NCBI RefSeq assembly: GCF_027319265.1
Contig: NZ_DAHVNP010000070.1
Coordinates: 108,594-172,593, forward strand
Direction of reading: 5' to 3'
Source: Ferrimicrobium sp.
GTDB taxonomy: Bacteria > Actinomycetota > Acidimicrobiia > Acidimicrobiales > Acidimicrobiaceae
DNA length: 64,000 bases
A program made the translations under genes and the position numbers. Shown here piece by piece: positions 23,694 through 32,055 of the stretch; position 1 is the stretch's first letter; each line of letters begins with the position of its first letter. The notes beneath the pieces are model-generated. The model saw only the letters and a list, made by a program, of their open reading frames with translations. It was not told the DNA's origin and made no database searches.

Positions 23694-25055
23694 CTAACGG
23701 CGTGCCTGGAAGGTAAAGCCGACGGTGACCCTGTTCCCCGGTTCGTCATTGCCGGGTTCGCTAGGGGTGTTATGCACATAGGTTGTTCCCTCGAGCGCCG
23801 TGATGATCTCGCGGACGATGGCAAGGCCGAGCCCTGAACCTTGAACGGCACGGGCCGTTGGTGCCCGATAGAAGCGTTCAAAAAGATGCTCTTGGTCGTT
23901 CTCATCGAGGGGGTCGGCCACATTGGTGACCTCCAGCGAGGTGGGAGTGAGCACGACAGCGATCGTCGTGTCGGACGGGGAGAACTTCACCGCGTTATCG
24001 AGGAGATTCGAGATCACGCGTTCGATGGCCAGTTGCGTGACGCGTAGAGTGATCGATCCTGGTGGCAACGTCGTTGCGAATGATCGGTGCGTTCTGGCTT
24101 CGAAGCGCGCGATTAGAGCGGGTACGATCGTGCAAAGGTCGACGGTCTCCTCAGTATCGTTCGTTTGGCCCTCAATAGTGAGCGTGACGAGCTCGTCAAG
24201 GAGGCTCGTGAGCTCAGCGGTCTCGCTCTGAAGGTCGGCGAGGATACGTTCCCGATCACTCGATCCGAGAGTGTCATAACGCCGAAGCAGGTCGATGTTG
24301 GTTCGCAGCGAGGTGAGCGGAGTTCGCAGTTCATGTGAGGCATTTTGTACCAGTCTGCGCTGGGCCTCCTCAGACTGGTACAGGTCCTCCAAGGTGTCCC
24401 GGAAGGAGCGTGCGAGGACGCCCACCTCATCGGATCGCTCCACGGCGCGTGCGAGATCTGGTCGGTCGCTGGTGGTGAGGGTGTTGGCGAGGGCGAGGAT
24501 TGGTCGGCTGAGCGTGGAAGCCACGAGGTAACCGATGATCGCTGCTACGGCGGCGGCACCGAGGACGAGAAGGAGAAAGCGCGTCCGAAGGACCGCCAAG
24601 GAGTGCACTACATCATCGATGTTGCGACCGATCAGCAGGGCACCACGATGCCGATATTGGATCGTGAGGATTCGATACGTGATGCCCCCTACCCGTTGGG
24701 TGCGGAGCCAACGAGGAGCGAGATCCCTTGCGATCGCTCGATCGCGGTTCGTCACCGGTAACATCCGAGCGCCAGCGAGGGGGATCACCTTCCCGCTACG
24801 GGTGATCGCCTCTGCAATGGCGAGGGCAAAGAGCCCTCCTGGTCGATGGCGGAGAGGGTGCAATCGGGCCGCGGATGCCGATCGCGCCACCGTGATCGTG
24901 GGAGCCCGCAGGGTGGTGGCGGTCGAACGGAGCGAAGTATCAACCGATGCCATCAGCTGGTGTGAGGTGGTGGTATAGGAAAGTGTCGCCACAATCAGGC
25001 CAGTGACGGATGCAAAAACTGCGAGGACAAGCGCGAGTCGGGCGCGCAGTTTCAC
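23694..25055 (-). CDS. Sensor histidine kinase (HAMP, MprB-like)
   Basis: The 453-residue kinase has a first membrane helix near residues 8-28, an extracytoplasmic sensor of about 130 residues, a second helix near 160-182, a HAMP region, the phosphoacceptor His241 in NASHELRTPLTSL, and a HATPase domain with NLLDNAVKFSP and GSGLGLAIV. The layout matches MprB and other OmpR-partner kinases. The start overlaps the stop of the response-regulator gene (GTGA), so the pair is cotranscribed. The signal is unknown. The DUF5666 gene divergent from this pair is a plausible target because of its promoter repeats. Confidence 0.92.
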   Translation of the reverse strand: MKLRARLALVLAVFASVTGLIVATLSYTTTSHQLMASVDTSLRSTATTLRAPTITVARSASAARLHPLRHRPGGLFALAIAEAITRSGKVIPLAGARMLPVTNRDRAIARDLAPRWLRTQRVGGITYRILTIQYRHRGALLIGRNIDDVVHSLAVLRTRFLLLVLGAAAVAAIIGYLVASTLSRPILALANTLTTSDRPDLARAVERSDEVGVLARSFRDTLEDLYQSEEAQRRLVQNASHELRTPLTSLRTNIDLLRRYDTLGSSDRERILADLQSETAELTSLLDELVTLTIEGQTNDTEETVDLCTIVPALIARFEARTHRSFATTLPPGSITLRVTQLAIERVISNLLDNAVKFSPSDTTIAVVLTPTSLEVTNVADPLDENDQEHLFERFYRAPTARAVQGSGLGLAIVREIITALEGTTYVHNTPSEPGNDEPGNRVTVGFTFQARR

Positions 25056-25750
25056 GGTCGCATCAGGACGTAGCCAACCCCTCGTACGGTTCGAAGCAGC
25101 TTTTCTTCGCCGGGGAGCTCAAGCTTTTTGCGGAGATATCCAATGTAGACCGCCAAATTCTTCGAGTCAGGACCAAAGTCATAGCCCCAGATACGATCGT
25201 AGATGAGATGGTGTTCGAGGACCGTTCCGGCGTTGAAGGCGAGTAGCTGCAGAAGGTCAAACTCGGTTTTTGACAGGATCAATTCTCGGTCCTTCCGGTA
25301 GGCGCGACGTCCGCGCTCGTCGATGCGCAGGTCACCAAGGATGATCCACTCGCCGTTGGATCCATACGATGATCGGCGTAGCAGGGCTCGTACCCGGGCG
25401 AAGAGCTCATCGAGCGCGAAGGGCTTGGTAAGGTAGTCATCGGCTCCGGCATCGAGCCCCAGTACCCGATCGGTGACTTGGGTGCGAGCGGTCAGGAGAA
25501 GGATCGGCGTGTTGTCTCCGGCGTTGCGTAGTTGGCGACAGACACTCAATCCGTCCACGTGCGGCATCATCAGATCGAGAATGATGAGTTCTGGTCGGTG
25601 TTTTGCGATGGCTGTGAGCGCTTCGTGGCCATTGGATACGGCGATCACCTGGTAGCGCTCGAGTTCAAGAGCAAGCCGGGTGGAGTCACGGGTTGCACGG
25701 TCGTCCTCTGCGAGCACAATGGAGGTGGACGGTTCTTGGTTGGTAGCCAC
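25052..25750 (-). CDS. OmpR/PhoB family response regulator
   Basis: The predicted protein has 232 residues: a receiver domain with the acidic pair (AEDD) and phosphoacceptor Asp59 (LIILDLMMP), Lys in LTKPF, and a C-terminal winged helix (LSKTEFDLLQLLAFNAG, VYIGYLRKKLE, VRGVGYVL). GTG 25750 is chosen because the -10-like TACTAT lies nine bases upstream, placing the transcription start at the codon. An in-frame TTG seven codons earlier would overlap the promoter. It pairs with the downstream kinase and probably binds the three 11-bp repeats before the divergent DUF5666 gene. Confidence 0.92.
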   Translation of the reverse strand: MATNQEPSTSIVLAEDDRATRDSTRLALELERYQVIAVSNGHEALTAIAKHRPELIILDLMMPHVDGLSVCRQLRNAGDNTPILLLTARTQVTDRVLGLDAGADDYLTKPFALDELFARVRALLRRSSYGSNGEWIILGDLRIDERGRRAYRKDRELILSKTEFDLLQLLAFNAGTVLEHHLIYDRIWGYDFGPDSKNLAVYIGYLRKKLELPGEEKLLRTVRGVGYVLMRP

Positions 25751-25822
25751 TGTCTTTGGATAGTAGTCCAAAGTTGGTCCCGAAGGAGAACCCGACTCGA
25801 AGAGCAGTGGCCGCAGCTGAAG

Positions 25823-25880
25823 TTTTTACCTCCGTTTTACCTCGCCCTTACCCTTCTCTTGCCTTTGGCAATGAGACTAT
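25823..25880 (+). promoter_or_regulatory. DUF5666-gene promoter with three 11-bp direct repeats
   Basis: TTTTTACCTCC, GTTTTACCTCG and CCCTTACCCTT follow one another at an exact 11-bp period (25823-25855), giving TTACC on one helical face. A -10-like GACTAT occurs at 25875-25880, so the repeats overlap and precede the -35 position. Tandem 11-bp repeats are the usual binding pattern of OmpR-family dimers, and such a regulator is encoded just to the left. Confidence 0.6.
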
Positions 25881-26007
25881 GGGGTGTGCGCCGTGGACGC
25901 ATGAACCAGTGGCGACGGTGCAAGCGTTGTGCGCGTCGTGAACAGGTTGAGCCCTGCGGTGTGCTGAAGCAGGCGTTTGGGTCGTTATGGCAAGAAGGAG
26001 GAGAGAG

Positions 26008-26928
26008 ATGAAACGGGTGAAATTCCTACAAAATCAAGGATCGCGCAGGACAAAAGGGGTTATGGTTGGGGCCCTCGCCGGCGGGTCGGTGGCCCTGATA
26101 GCCCTCGGGTTCGCCTCTGCCGACACTTTTGCCACGCATACCACGCCGACCTCTGCGCAGTTGCTAGCTGCTCCCACGGCCAGCACGACTCACGACACCA
26201 CTGCCCACCATAGAAGGGCCCGTGGCCTTGTCGGACGGGTCATTGCGGTAACGTCGAGCACCTTGACGGTGCAGACCCGTGGTGGCGTCACGAGGAGTCT
26301 CCAACTGAACACCTCCACCCGGTATCTCCAGGGTGCGGCCACGGTCAGCCCTGGGTTAATCAGCGTTGGCGCGTTCGTGCGTGTCAAGACTCACCAATCC
26401 TCCGCGACGGTCGTACGGATCCTTGAGGCCAGAACAGTCGGTGTGGTCATCAACATCTCTGGCGGGTCGATCACCATCACGAATGATCATGGCCTCACCC
26501 GGACATTGGTCACCTCCAGTGCCACCACCTATCGCGAGGCGGGTTCGGTCGTGACGCCAACCGCGTTGCGAGTGGGAGAGTTGATCACCGCGCGAGGCAC
26601 CCCTGCGTCGAACGGAGCGGAGTTGGATGCCACTGCGATCGTGATAGCGCTCGGGCACTTTCGTGGCACGATCACCGGGATCAACGGCTCGGTCGTGACG
26701 TTAGGACTTGCTGGAGGGACAACGGCGACGGTGACGCTGAACGGGTCGACCACCTATCGCCAAGCAGGCGCCACAGTCTCGGAGTCAACACTCACTGATG
26801 GCCAACGCGTGGTGGCAGTTGGCACGATCACCGGCACCAACGCCATGACCGCCGAGAAGGTGGTGATCACGCGGAAGACGCCTTCGAGCTCCGCATCCTC
26901 GCTCTCCACACCATTGGCTATCGCTTAG
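26008..26928 (+). CDS. Exported DUF5666 repeat protein
   Basis: The predicted protein has 306 residues: a basic start, a hydrophobic segment (GVMVGALAGGSVALIALGFASA) ending in an Ala-rich cleavage-like site, a Thr/His-rich linker, then three consecutive beta-rich DUF5666 units. Each unit contains a GxVxxxxGSxVTL-type opening and a TTYRxAG or STRYLQG box. The function of DUF5666 is unknown. Such proteins are often regulated by two-component systems at the cell surface. ATG 26008 is chosen over an in-frame start seven codons upstream because AAGGAGGAG lies directly before it. The promoter carries repeats fitting control by the divergent response regulator. Confidence 0.82.
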   Translation: MKRVKFLQNQGSRRTKGVMVGALAGGSVALIALGFASADTFATHTTPTSAQLLAAPTASTTHDTTAHHRRARGLVGRVIAVTSSTLTVQTRGGVTRSLQLNTSTRYLQGAATVSPGLISVGAFVRVKTHQSSATVVRILEARTVGVVINISGGSITITNDHGLTRTLVTSSATTYREAGSVVTPTALRVGELITARGTPASNGAELDATAIVIALGHFRGTITGINGSVVTLGLAGGTTATVTLNGSTTYRQAGATVSESTLTDGQRVVAVGTITGTNAMTAEKVVITRKTPSSSASSLSTPLAIA

Positions 26929-26944
26929 GCGGTAGGTGCCGCCT
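26927..26944. terminator. Short hairpin between DUF5666 gene and ogt
   Basis: AGGCGG-TAGGTG-CCGCCT forms a 6-bp GC stem overlapping the DUF5666 stop codon, between convergent genes. There is no clear T-tract, so its efficiency as a terminator is uncertain. Confidence 0.35.
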
Positions 26945-27057
26945 GAACCTAGAGCAGGCCCTTGTAACACCGAGTTTGTGCGAGCCACGCTATATTGTGG
27001 TGGGCAACAAAGGGATGGATATGCCCTCTCTTGTGTCCGATAGGCGATCCTTCTGTG

Positions 27058-27582
27058 TCAGTGTGCTGGTCGCTCGCGAGGTGATCGGTGGTCGTGCAGG
27101 ACTCGCTGTTCATGGTCCAGCAGAAAGCGTTTGTGCTCCAGCCCGCTGGCATAACCGGTGAGCGATCCGTTGGCTCCGATCACGCGATGGCACGGCACCA
27201 CGATCGGTAAGGGATTTGCACCGATGGCGAGCCCAACCGCCCGAACCGCACGCGGACGACCGATCATGGCCGCGATGGATCCATAGTTCGTCGTTGTCCC
27301 AAATGGGATCGTGCCTAAGGCGTCCCAAACTTGGTGTTGGAAGCTCGTGCCTTGAGCCAGGAGGTCGAGGTCAAAGTCCATCGAGGTCCCCGCGAAGTAG
27401 GCACCGAGCTGCTCAACAGCCTGTGAAAGTGGTCGCGAAGGGCTTGTCGAGAGGGCGTCTAGGGAGGTTGGTTCGATGAGATGGATGGCGTGAAGGTGCT
27501 TCTCATCACCAACGAGGGTGATTGGTCCGAGCGGTGACTCGATGGTCATTCGATGGAACCTGGCAGTTGGTGAGATTGACAT
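27058..27582 (-). CDS. ogt: Methylated-DNA--protein-cysteine methyltransferase
   Basis: The 174-residue suicide alkyltransferase repairs O6-alkylguanine. The acceptor is Cys131 in IVVPCHRVIG. The recognition helix segment (FGTTTNYGSIAAMIGRPRAVRAVG) and the final LxGYASGLEHKRFLL complete the family signature. It lacks the Ada regulatory domain, so it is the Ogt-type single-function enzyme. A strong GGAGGA ribosome site precedes the ATG. It is a stand-alone gene, convergent with the DUF5666 gene. The ~500 bases upstream carry no recognisable gene. Confidence 0.93.
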   Translation of the reverse strand: MSISPTARFHRMTIESPLGPITLVGDEKHLHAIHLIEPTSLDALSTSPSRPLSQAVEQLGAYFAGTSMDFDLDLLAQGTSFQHQVWDALGTIPFGTTTNYGSIAAMIGRPRAVRAVGLAIGANPLPIVVPCHRVIGANGSLTGYASGLEHKRFLLDHEQRVLHDHRSPRERPAH

Positions 27583-28097
27583 GACGATTTCCTCCTTGGA
27601 TCTTGGCAGGCAACGGCAATGGTTGTCGTGACTGGTGCACCAGTTCGAGATCTTAGCAATCGATGGGTCGTTGCATTCCGCAGGTTCCGATCGTACCGAT
27701 CAAGAATCGGCCCGACTATCCGGTGCTAGCGACCCCGGTCAGCATTGCTTTCTAGGACAGTCGGTTCTTGGTGGAACGAAAGAGTGACGCAGCAATGTGC
27801 GATGACCCATCGGCTCTGGACCGTTACAAAAATCCTCTCTTCACCCATAATGAGAGTATCGCAGTAGTGAAAATATGGCAGCAGTGCCGGAGTAGCGCAT
27901 GGCTTGAGACATCTGCGGGGAACCAGTCGAAGGGAATGGCCTGACCTTGCATGCTTCGCAAGAGGCCACGAGTCTGTCCTTCTCCAGCGCTGCGTGGCAC
28001 GAGGGCACGCCCCAGGAGCACTGAAGGCAGCGGTGGTTATCGTGAGCGCATCGGTATCGGGGCGATCCATATGCGAAGAATTAACCGGATGGCTGTG
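27583..28097. other. Gene-free stretch upstream of the phosphatase gene
   Basis: The frame of the phosphatase stays open leftward to about 27904, but that extension has no domain features and lies upstream of a TAGGGT -10 box. No other gene is convincing in this stretch. It presumably holds the ogt promoter at its left end. Confidence 0.4.
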
Positions 28098-28110
28098 TAG
28101 GGTTTCACTG

Positions 28111-28926
28111 GTGTTCACCCAGCCCCGGCATGCTGTGGTGGTGGAAGAGAGTCACCCAGACGAGACCGTACCAGGTGACGCTCCCTCGATCGCGAGAGTT
28201 CGGTGGTTGCCACTTGAGGGAGCGTGGAATGTTCGCGATCTCGGTGGGTACCCCTCAAAATTCGGGAGCGTGCTAAGAAGCGGCGTGCTGCTACGCGGGG
28301 ACTCTCCGCACCGTTTAACCGCTGACGATCTGGCGATACTTGCTCCACTGAATATTCACAGCATCGTTGACCTTCGCCGACCGGAGGAGGTTGCACACTT
28401 TGGATCTGGTCCGTTGGCTGATTTAGTGCAGGTGATCCTGCACGTACCGTTGCGACAAGCCTCGCGGCCAGTAGACCCCCTTGACACCGATAACCTGGTC
28501 GCGCTCTATCGCCACTATGTAAGCTATGACACCGAGGAGTTGGTTGAGGTCATCTCCTTCGTCGCTGATCCACGGCACCACCCCGTCTTCATTCATTGCC
28601 ATGCAGGCAAGGATCGTACCGGCGTGGTCATCGCCCTCATACTCTCGTTACTCGGGGTTCCAGATGCCTGGATCGCCAGCGACTACGCGTTGACGCAGGA
28701 GGCATTCACTCACTTTCTTTATCACGTGGGAGCGGTCGTGCGCGAGGTGGAGGTGACGGCCGAGCGCCGCAGCCAAGTCGATACCATGCTGTCGCTCTTG
28801 GCCGGAATCCGGGAGTATTACGGTTCGGTCGAAGAACTGTTACGCGCGCATGGACTGACCGCCTCGGAGGTCATGAGTTTGCGTAGTGGACTACTCGAGC
28901 CGGCCTATCAACCGAAATTCTGTTGA
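28111..28926 (+). CDS. Tyrosine-protein phosphatase (Y_phosphatase3 type)
   Basis: The predicted 271-residue protein is of the bacterial tyrosine/lipid-phosphatase family. The P-loop HCHAGKDRTG holds the catalytic Cys163 and Arg169. An upstream GAWNVRDLGGYPS and VDLRRPEEV are the usual N-terminal signatures. It dephosphorylates phosphotyrosine or phosphoinositides. The mycobacterial homologue PtpB is the best-known member. GTG 28111 is chosen because TAGGGT ends seven bases upstream, a leaderless start matching many others in the window. The 3' end overlaps the convergent glycosyltransferase gene by 19 bases. Confidence 0.87.
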   Translation: MFTQPRHAVVVEESHPDETVPGDAPSIARVRWLPLEGAWNVRDLGGYPSKFGSVLRSGVLLRGDSPHRLTADDLAILAPLNIHSIVDLRRPEEVAHFGSGPLADLVQVILHVPLRQASRPVDPLDTDNLVALYRHYVSYDTEELVEVISFVADPRHHPVFIHCHAGKDRTGVVIALILSLLGVPDAWIASDYALTQEAFTHFLYHVGAVVREVEVTAERRSQVDTMLSLLAGIREYYGSVEELLRAHGLTASEVMSLRSGLLEPAYQPKFC

Positions 28927-30248
28927 GTTCCGGGGCTGGTGAGGTCCGCGTCGAGCGTCTCGACCTGCGAGCTGCGGGCTCCGAGACGGAGGTCGAACTT
29001 GTGGAAGATGATCGCCCACACCACCATATTGGCGGGGTAGAGGAGATAGCCAAAACGGGTCGCTGGTGCGAGCATGATGGCGATAAAAAAGACGAGTGCG
29101 ACGTAGGCGGTCATTGCCGCGGGTGATCCTGGACGAAGACGTCGATACAGTAAGAGTGCCAGTTCGCCGCCGACCAGCACAAGGGCGAGAATGACGAGAG
29201 CGTGGAGCTGGCTCCCGAAGATACCGACCAATTTCTGGCCGATGAGCGGCGACTCCGCTGGTGATTTGATCTTGGTCAACCCAAGCGGGAAGAGAATCTC
29301 GTTGACGAAAAAGGCCCTTGGGTTGATGAGGCTCGCGATGGCGATGATGGGTGCCAGGATCGCGACCAGTGCGCCGCCGTAACGAAATCGCACGTGTCGA
29401 TTGGTGTTGGGCGGTTGGACGAAGATCAAAGCAAAAGCGAGCGGCCATGCCGTGAGTTTGATCGCGGCTGCGACCGCGCTGGCAATGCCTGCGAGTACTG
29501 GTTGTCGGCGGTAGCTCAGAACAAGGGCGAGGAGCAAGAGAGCGACGATCGGTAGATCGTCACCGCCGGTGACAAGTGGCAGTGCACCCGTGGGGAGGAT
29601 AAGAACGAACTGGAAGAGGCGAACGCGATCGTCGGCTGAGAGGCGGCTCAGCGCGAGTGCGACGACGGTAATCACCAAGGTAAAGAGTGTGAGACTCACT
29701 CTGGCATCGCGCAAGGCTTTGGGAATCGTGAGTCCATTGGGAACACCAAAGATAATCATCCCAGGCAAATACGGTACAAAAGCGGTAGCGTCGGTCTTTT
29801 TGGAGAGGTTTTGTGCGCCGGTGCCAACCGTGTTTGGCGCGTTTAGGTAACAGTTCTGGTTGTGGACAACGCGGTCGCCGCAGCGTTCGATGACCGCCAC
29901 CTCGTCCTGTGCGTGAATCCCTGGAACGTTGTTGACGCGTTGAGCGATCGAGATACTCAACGGCACCACGAGACAGAAAAGAAATAGTGAGACGACGAGG
30001 CCGCGACGAGTGAACCGACTTTCTTGGGCTCTCTTGTGGCGGGATAACAGAAGCGCGATGAGCCCGACGAGGGCATAGGGAATGACGGCTAACGCCGCCC
30101 ACTGTCGATAATCAGCATGCGTAGAGATGAGGAGTTGACCGATGGCAAAAATAGCAGAGGCCAGATAGAGCAACGAGTCCTGTTCGAGGGGGGTGAGTTG
30201 GGCGAAGATGCGCCAGAGTTTTTTGCCCGTTTGAGGCGAGGATAGCAC
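28908..30248 (-). CDS. Polytopic membrane glycosyltransferase (GT87/DUF2029-like)
   Basis: The 446-residue protein has about ten to eleven hydrophobic helices and an extracytoplasmic loop after the third helix carrying an acidic HAQDEVAVIERCGD motif, the expected position of the catalytic aspartate in GT-C enzymes. The TGGDDLPIVALLLLALVLSYRR segment followed by AAAIKLTAWPLAFAL resembles the GT87 polyprenol-phosphate-mannose-dependent transferases that build actinobacterial lipoglycans. The exact donor is unproven. The GTG start lies six bases after TAGAAT on the minus strand, a leaderless arrangement. The last six codons overlap the convergent phosphatase gene. Confidence 0.7.
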   Translation of the reverse strand: MLSSPQTGKKLWRIFAQLTPLEQDSLLYLASAIFAIGQLLISTHADYRQWAALAVIPYALVGLIALLLSRHKRAQESRFTRRGLVVSLFLFCLVVPLSISIAQRVNNVPGIHAQDEVAVIERCGDRVVHNQNCYLNAPNTVGTGAQNLSKKTDATAFVPYLPGMIIFGVPNGLTIPKALRDARVSLTLFTLVITVVALALSRLSADDRVRLFQFVLILPTGALPLVTGGDDLPIVALLLLALVLSYRRQPVLAGIASAVAAAIKLTAWPLAFALIFVQPPNTNRHVRFRYGGALVAILAPIIAIASLINPRAFFVNEILFPLGLTKIKSPAESPLIGQKLVGIFGSQLHALVILALVLVGGELALLLYRRLRPGSPAAMTAYVALVFFIAIMLAPATRFGYLLYPANMVVWAIIFHKFDLRLGARSSQVETLDADLTSPGTQQNFG

Positions 30249-30535
30249 GCCGGTATTCTAGTGCGCCAGGGGACGCTATAGGTGCAAAGGCGATAACGTC
30301 GCTGTGTCAGGAGATCGATGATGGCGCAAGCTAATGGCGCAGGTTGATAACGCAGGTTGATAACGCAGGTTGATAACTTGGTGTCGCTGCTGTCGTTCTT
30401 CTGGGGGGGGGTTGACTCTGTCGCACAACGAAGGGGGAAGGTCCTGCCTCCGGCGCCCTCGCCGTGCCGTGGATGGAGCTCGATGATCGGCGCGTCAGGC
30501 CATCCACGCTCTCTGGAGCCGGCACGATGTGCGGT
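30249..30535. other. Intergenic stretch with tandem repeat and G-run
   Basis: This gap between divergent genes holds the glycosyltransferase promoter (TAGAAT at 30260-30255 on the minus strand), a 13-bp tandem repeat and a run of nine G residues at 30403-30411. The GNAT promoter begins at its right edge. No gene was found. Confidence 0.5.
30325..30376. repeat. 13-bp tandem repeat, three perfect copies plus one degenerate
   Basis: CGCAGGTTGATAA occurs three times head to tail (30338-30350, 30351-30363, 30364-30376). A degenerate copy, CGCAAGCTAATGG, precedes them at 30325-30337. The period does not match coding structure. Function unknown; slippage or a repeated protein-binding site are both possible. 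Confidence 0.85.
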
Positions 30536-30549
30536 TAGCATGATCGTTC

Positions 30550-31053
30550 ATGACACGGCTGATCCTTCCTCGTAGCCAAGAGCACCTACCGCAGTGCGTC
30601 GAGGCGTTGGCGGTGGTGCACGCGGCCGTTGGTTATCCAGTGATCTGGCCAACCGACCCCTCGGAGTGGCTGACGGGAGAGGGTTTTCTCGGAGCTTGGG
30701 TGGCCACTGACGCAACAGTGGTGCAAGGCCACATTGGACTCAAGCACTCGTTGCTCGATGACGGGCGCCAAGTCGGTGAGATCTTTCGTCTCTTTGTCGT
30801 TCCAGATGCGCAAGGGACGGGCATTGGGCGCTTGTTGTTGGCTCTGGGGGTTGCACGGTCACATGCGCATGGACTGCTCCCAATGCTACGGGTGCTGCTG
30901 CCAGAGGCCCGAGATGTGGCCTCTTGGTATGAGCGTCTTGGTTGGCGACTCCACTCCACCCGGCTTGCGACGCACGGTCCGCTTGCGAGTCGAGGCTACT
31001 CGATCGCAACCTATCTGCTCGGAGACTCTGGGTCAACGGGTGGCGGTATGTGA
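30550..31053 (+). CDS. GNAT family N-acetyltransferase
   Basis: The 167-residue single-domain acetyltransferase has the acetyl-CoA loop in RLFVVPDAQGTGIGRLLLALG and the C-terminal ARDVASWYERLGWRLHSTR element typical of GNAT folds. The substrate is unknown. A TAGCAT -10 box (30536-30541) ends eight bases before the ATG, so the message is probably leaderless. The YbjQ-like pair begins 89 bases downstream, with its own likely promoter. Confidence 0.85.
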   Translation: MTRLILPRSQEHLPQCVEALAVVHAAVGYPVIWPTDPSEWLTGEGFLGAWVATDATVVQGHIGLKHSLLDDGRQVGEIFRLFVVPDAQGTGIGRLLLALGVARSHAHGLLPMLRVLLPEARDVASWYERLGWRLHSTRLATHGPLASRGYSIATYLLGDSGSTGGGM

Positions 31054-31142
31054 CGGTGAACCTGACCGTTTGCTGAAACATCGTTGGTTCTACCCCTCGT
31101 TGTGTGATAAGGTAACCCTAGAGTAGGGGAGGTCCGAACAAC

Positions 31143-32051
31143 GTGGCAGATTGGGATGGCAAGGGTTTACCGCCAGCCGCGCAGCGCCGTGTAGAGTCGG
31201 CGGCTGCCTCATCACTTCGATCCTCGCTCCTGTCGATAACGTCAAACACCGGAATCGAATCCGTTGGTTACCGCCCGGTGAGTGAGGTGATGGGCAGCGT
31301 GGTTTTGAGCACCTACGGAGCGGTCATGCCATCATGTGGGGTCTATAACCAAGGATATGGAGCACCGTTCGGGATGAACTCCGGCATGTCGGGTGTCCGC
31401 ATGGGTGGGGGTCAACAGTTCTACGGGGGCTATGAGCCCTATGTCGATGTGATAAACCGTGGATGGACGGTCGCGATGAACCGGATGCTCACCGAATCCA
31501 GCGCCGTGCACGCGCACGGTGTTGTCGGGGTGCAGCTGACTCAGCGGCGCTTTGAGGGTGGTGCGATCGAATTTATGGCGATGGGTACTGCGGTCCGGTC
31601 GACGGTGGTCAAAGATCATCATGGTCGCGACATCTTTACGACCCATCTCGATGGCCAGGACGTCTCCAAGCTGCTCCATCATGGTTGGATGCCGGTCCGG
31701 CTGATCGTTGAGGTGACGGTAGCGGTGCGTCACGACGATTACAACACCTTGAGCCAAGGTTCGATGTTCGCGCCCAATGCGGAGTTGACCGGTTTTAGCG
31801 ACTTGGCGAATTCGGCTCGCTCCTCTGCACGACAAAGTCTTCGGCGCCACCTCAAGCCAAATGCTGAGGTTGGTGTGATCATCGACTCTCTCGACTCGAA
31901 TATTTTCCGTAACGAACTCGGTCAGGGGCACTCGGACCATCTTGCCGAAGTGCGGGTGGTGGGAACCACGATTGCACAATCCGGGAGATCAGAGACTCGC
32001 ATGGAGCCACTTCCTATTATCTATCTGAAGTCAAGAAAGACAGGAGCATAA
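31143..32051 (+). CDS. YbjQ-like heavy-metal-binding-domain protein, first of a pair
   Basis: The predicted protein has 302 residues with two YbjQ (DUF74-like) units. The first contains SVVLSTYGAVMP..., AMNRMLTESSAVHAHGVVGVQL and an EFMAMGTAVR strand. The second, after DGQDVSKLLHHGWMPVRLIVE, has SARQSLRRHLKPNAEVGVIIDS and VRVVGTTIA. These domains form pentameric barrels, and their role is unresolved despite the heavy-metal-binding name. A Gly/Tyr/Met-rich insert (NQGYGAPFGMNSGMSG) interrupts the first unit. GTG is the start with GGGAGG upstream. Four bases separate it from its paralogue. Confidence 0.75.
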   Translation: MADWDGKGLPPAAQRRVESAAASSLRSSLLSITSNTGIESVGYRPVSEVMGSVVLSTYGAVMPSCGVYNQGYGAPFGMNSGMSGVRMGGGQQFYGGYEPYVDVINRGWTVAMNRMLTESSAVHAHGVVGVQLTQRRFEGGAIEFMAMGTAVRSTVVKDHHGRDIFTTHLDGQDVSKLLHHGWMPVRLIVEVTVAVRHDDYNTLSQGSMFAPNAELTGFSDLANSARSSARQSLRRHLKPNAEVGVIIDSLDSNIFRNELGQGHSDHLAEVRVVGTTIAQSGRSETRMEPLPIIYLKSRKTGA

Positions 32052-32055
32052 CGAC

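Noticed and set aside
27904..28110. Upstream extension of the phosphatase gene
   Set aside because: It lies upstream of a TAGGGT -10 box that fits a leaderless GTG start and lacks domain features.
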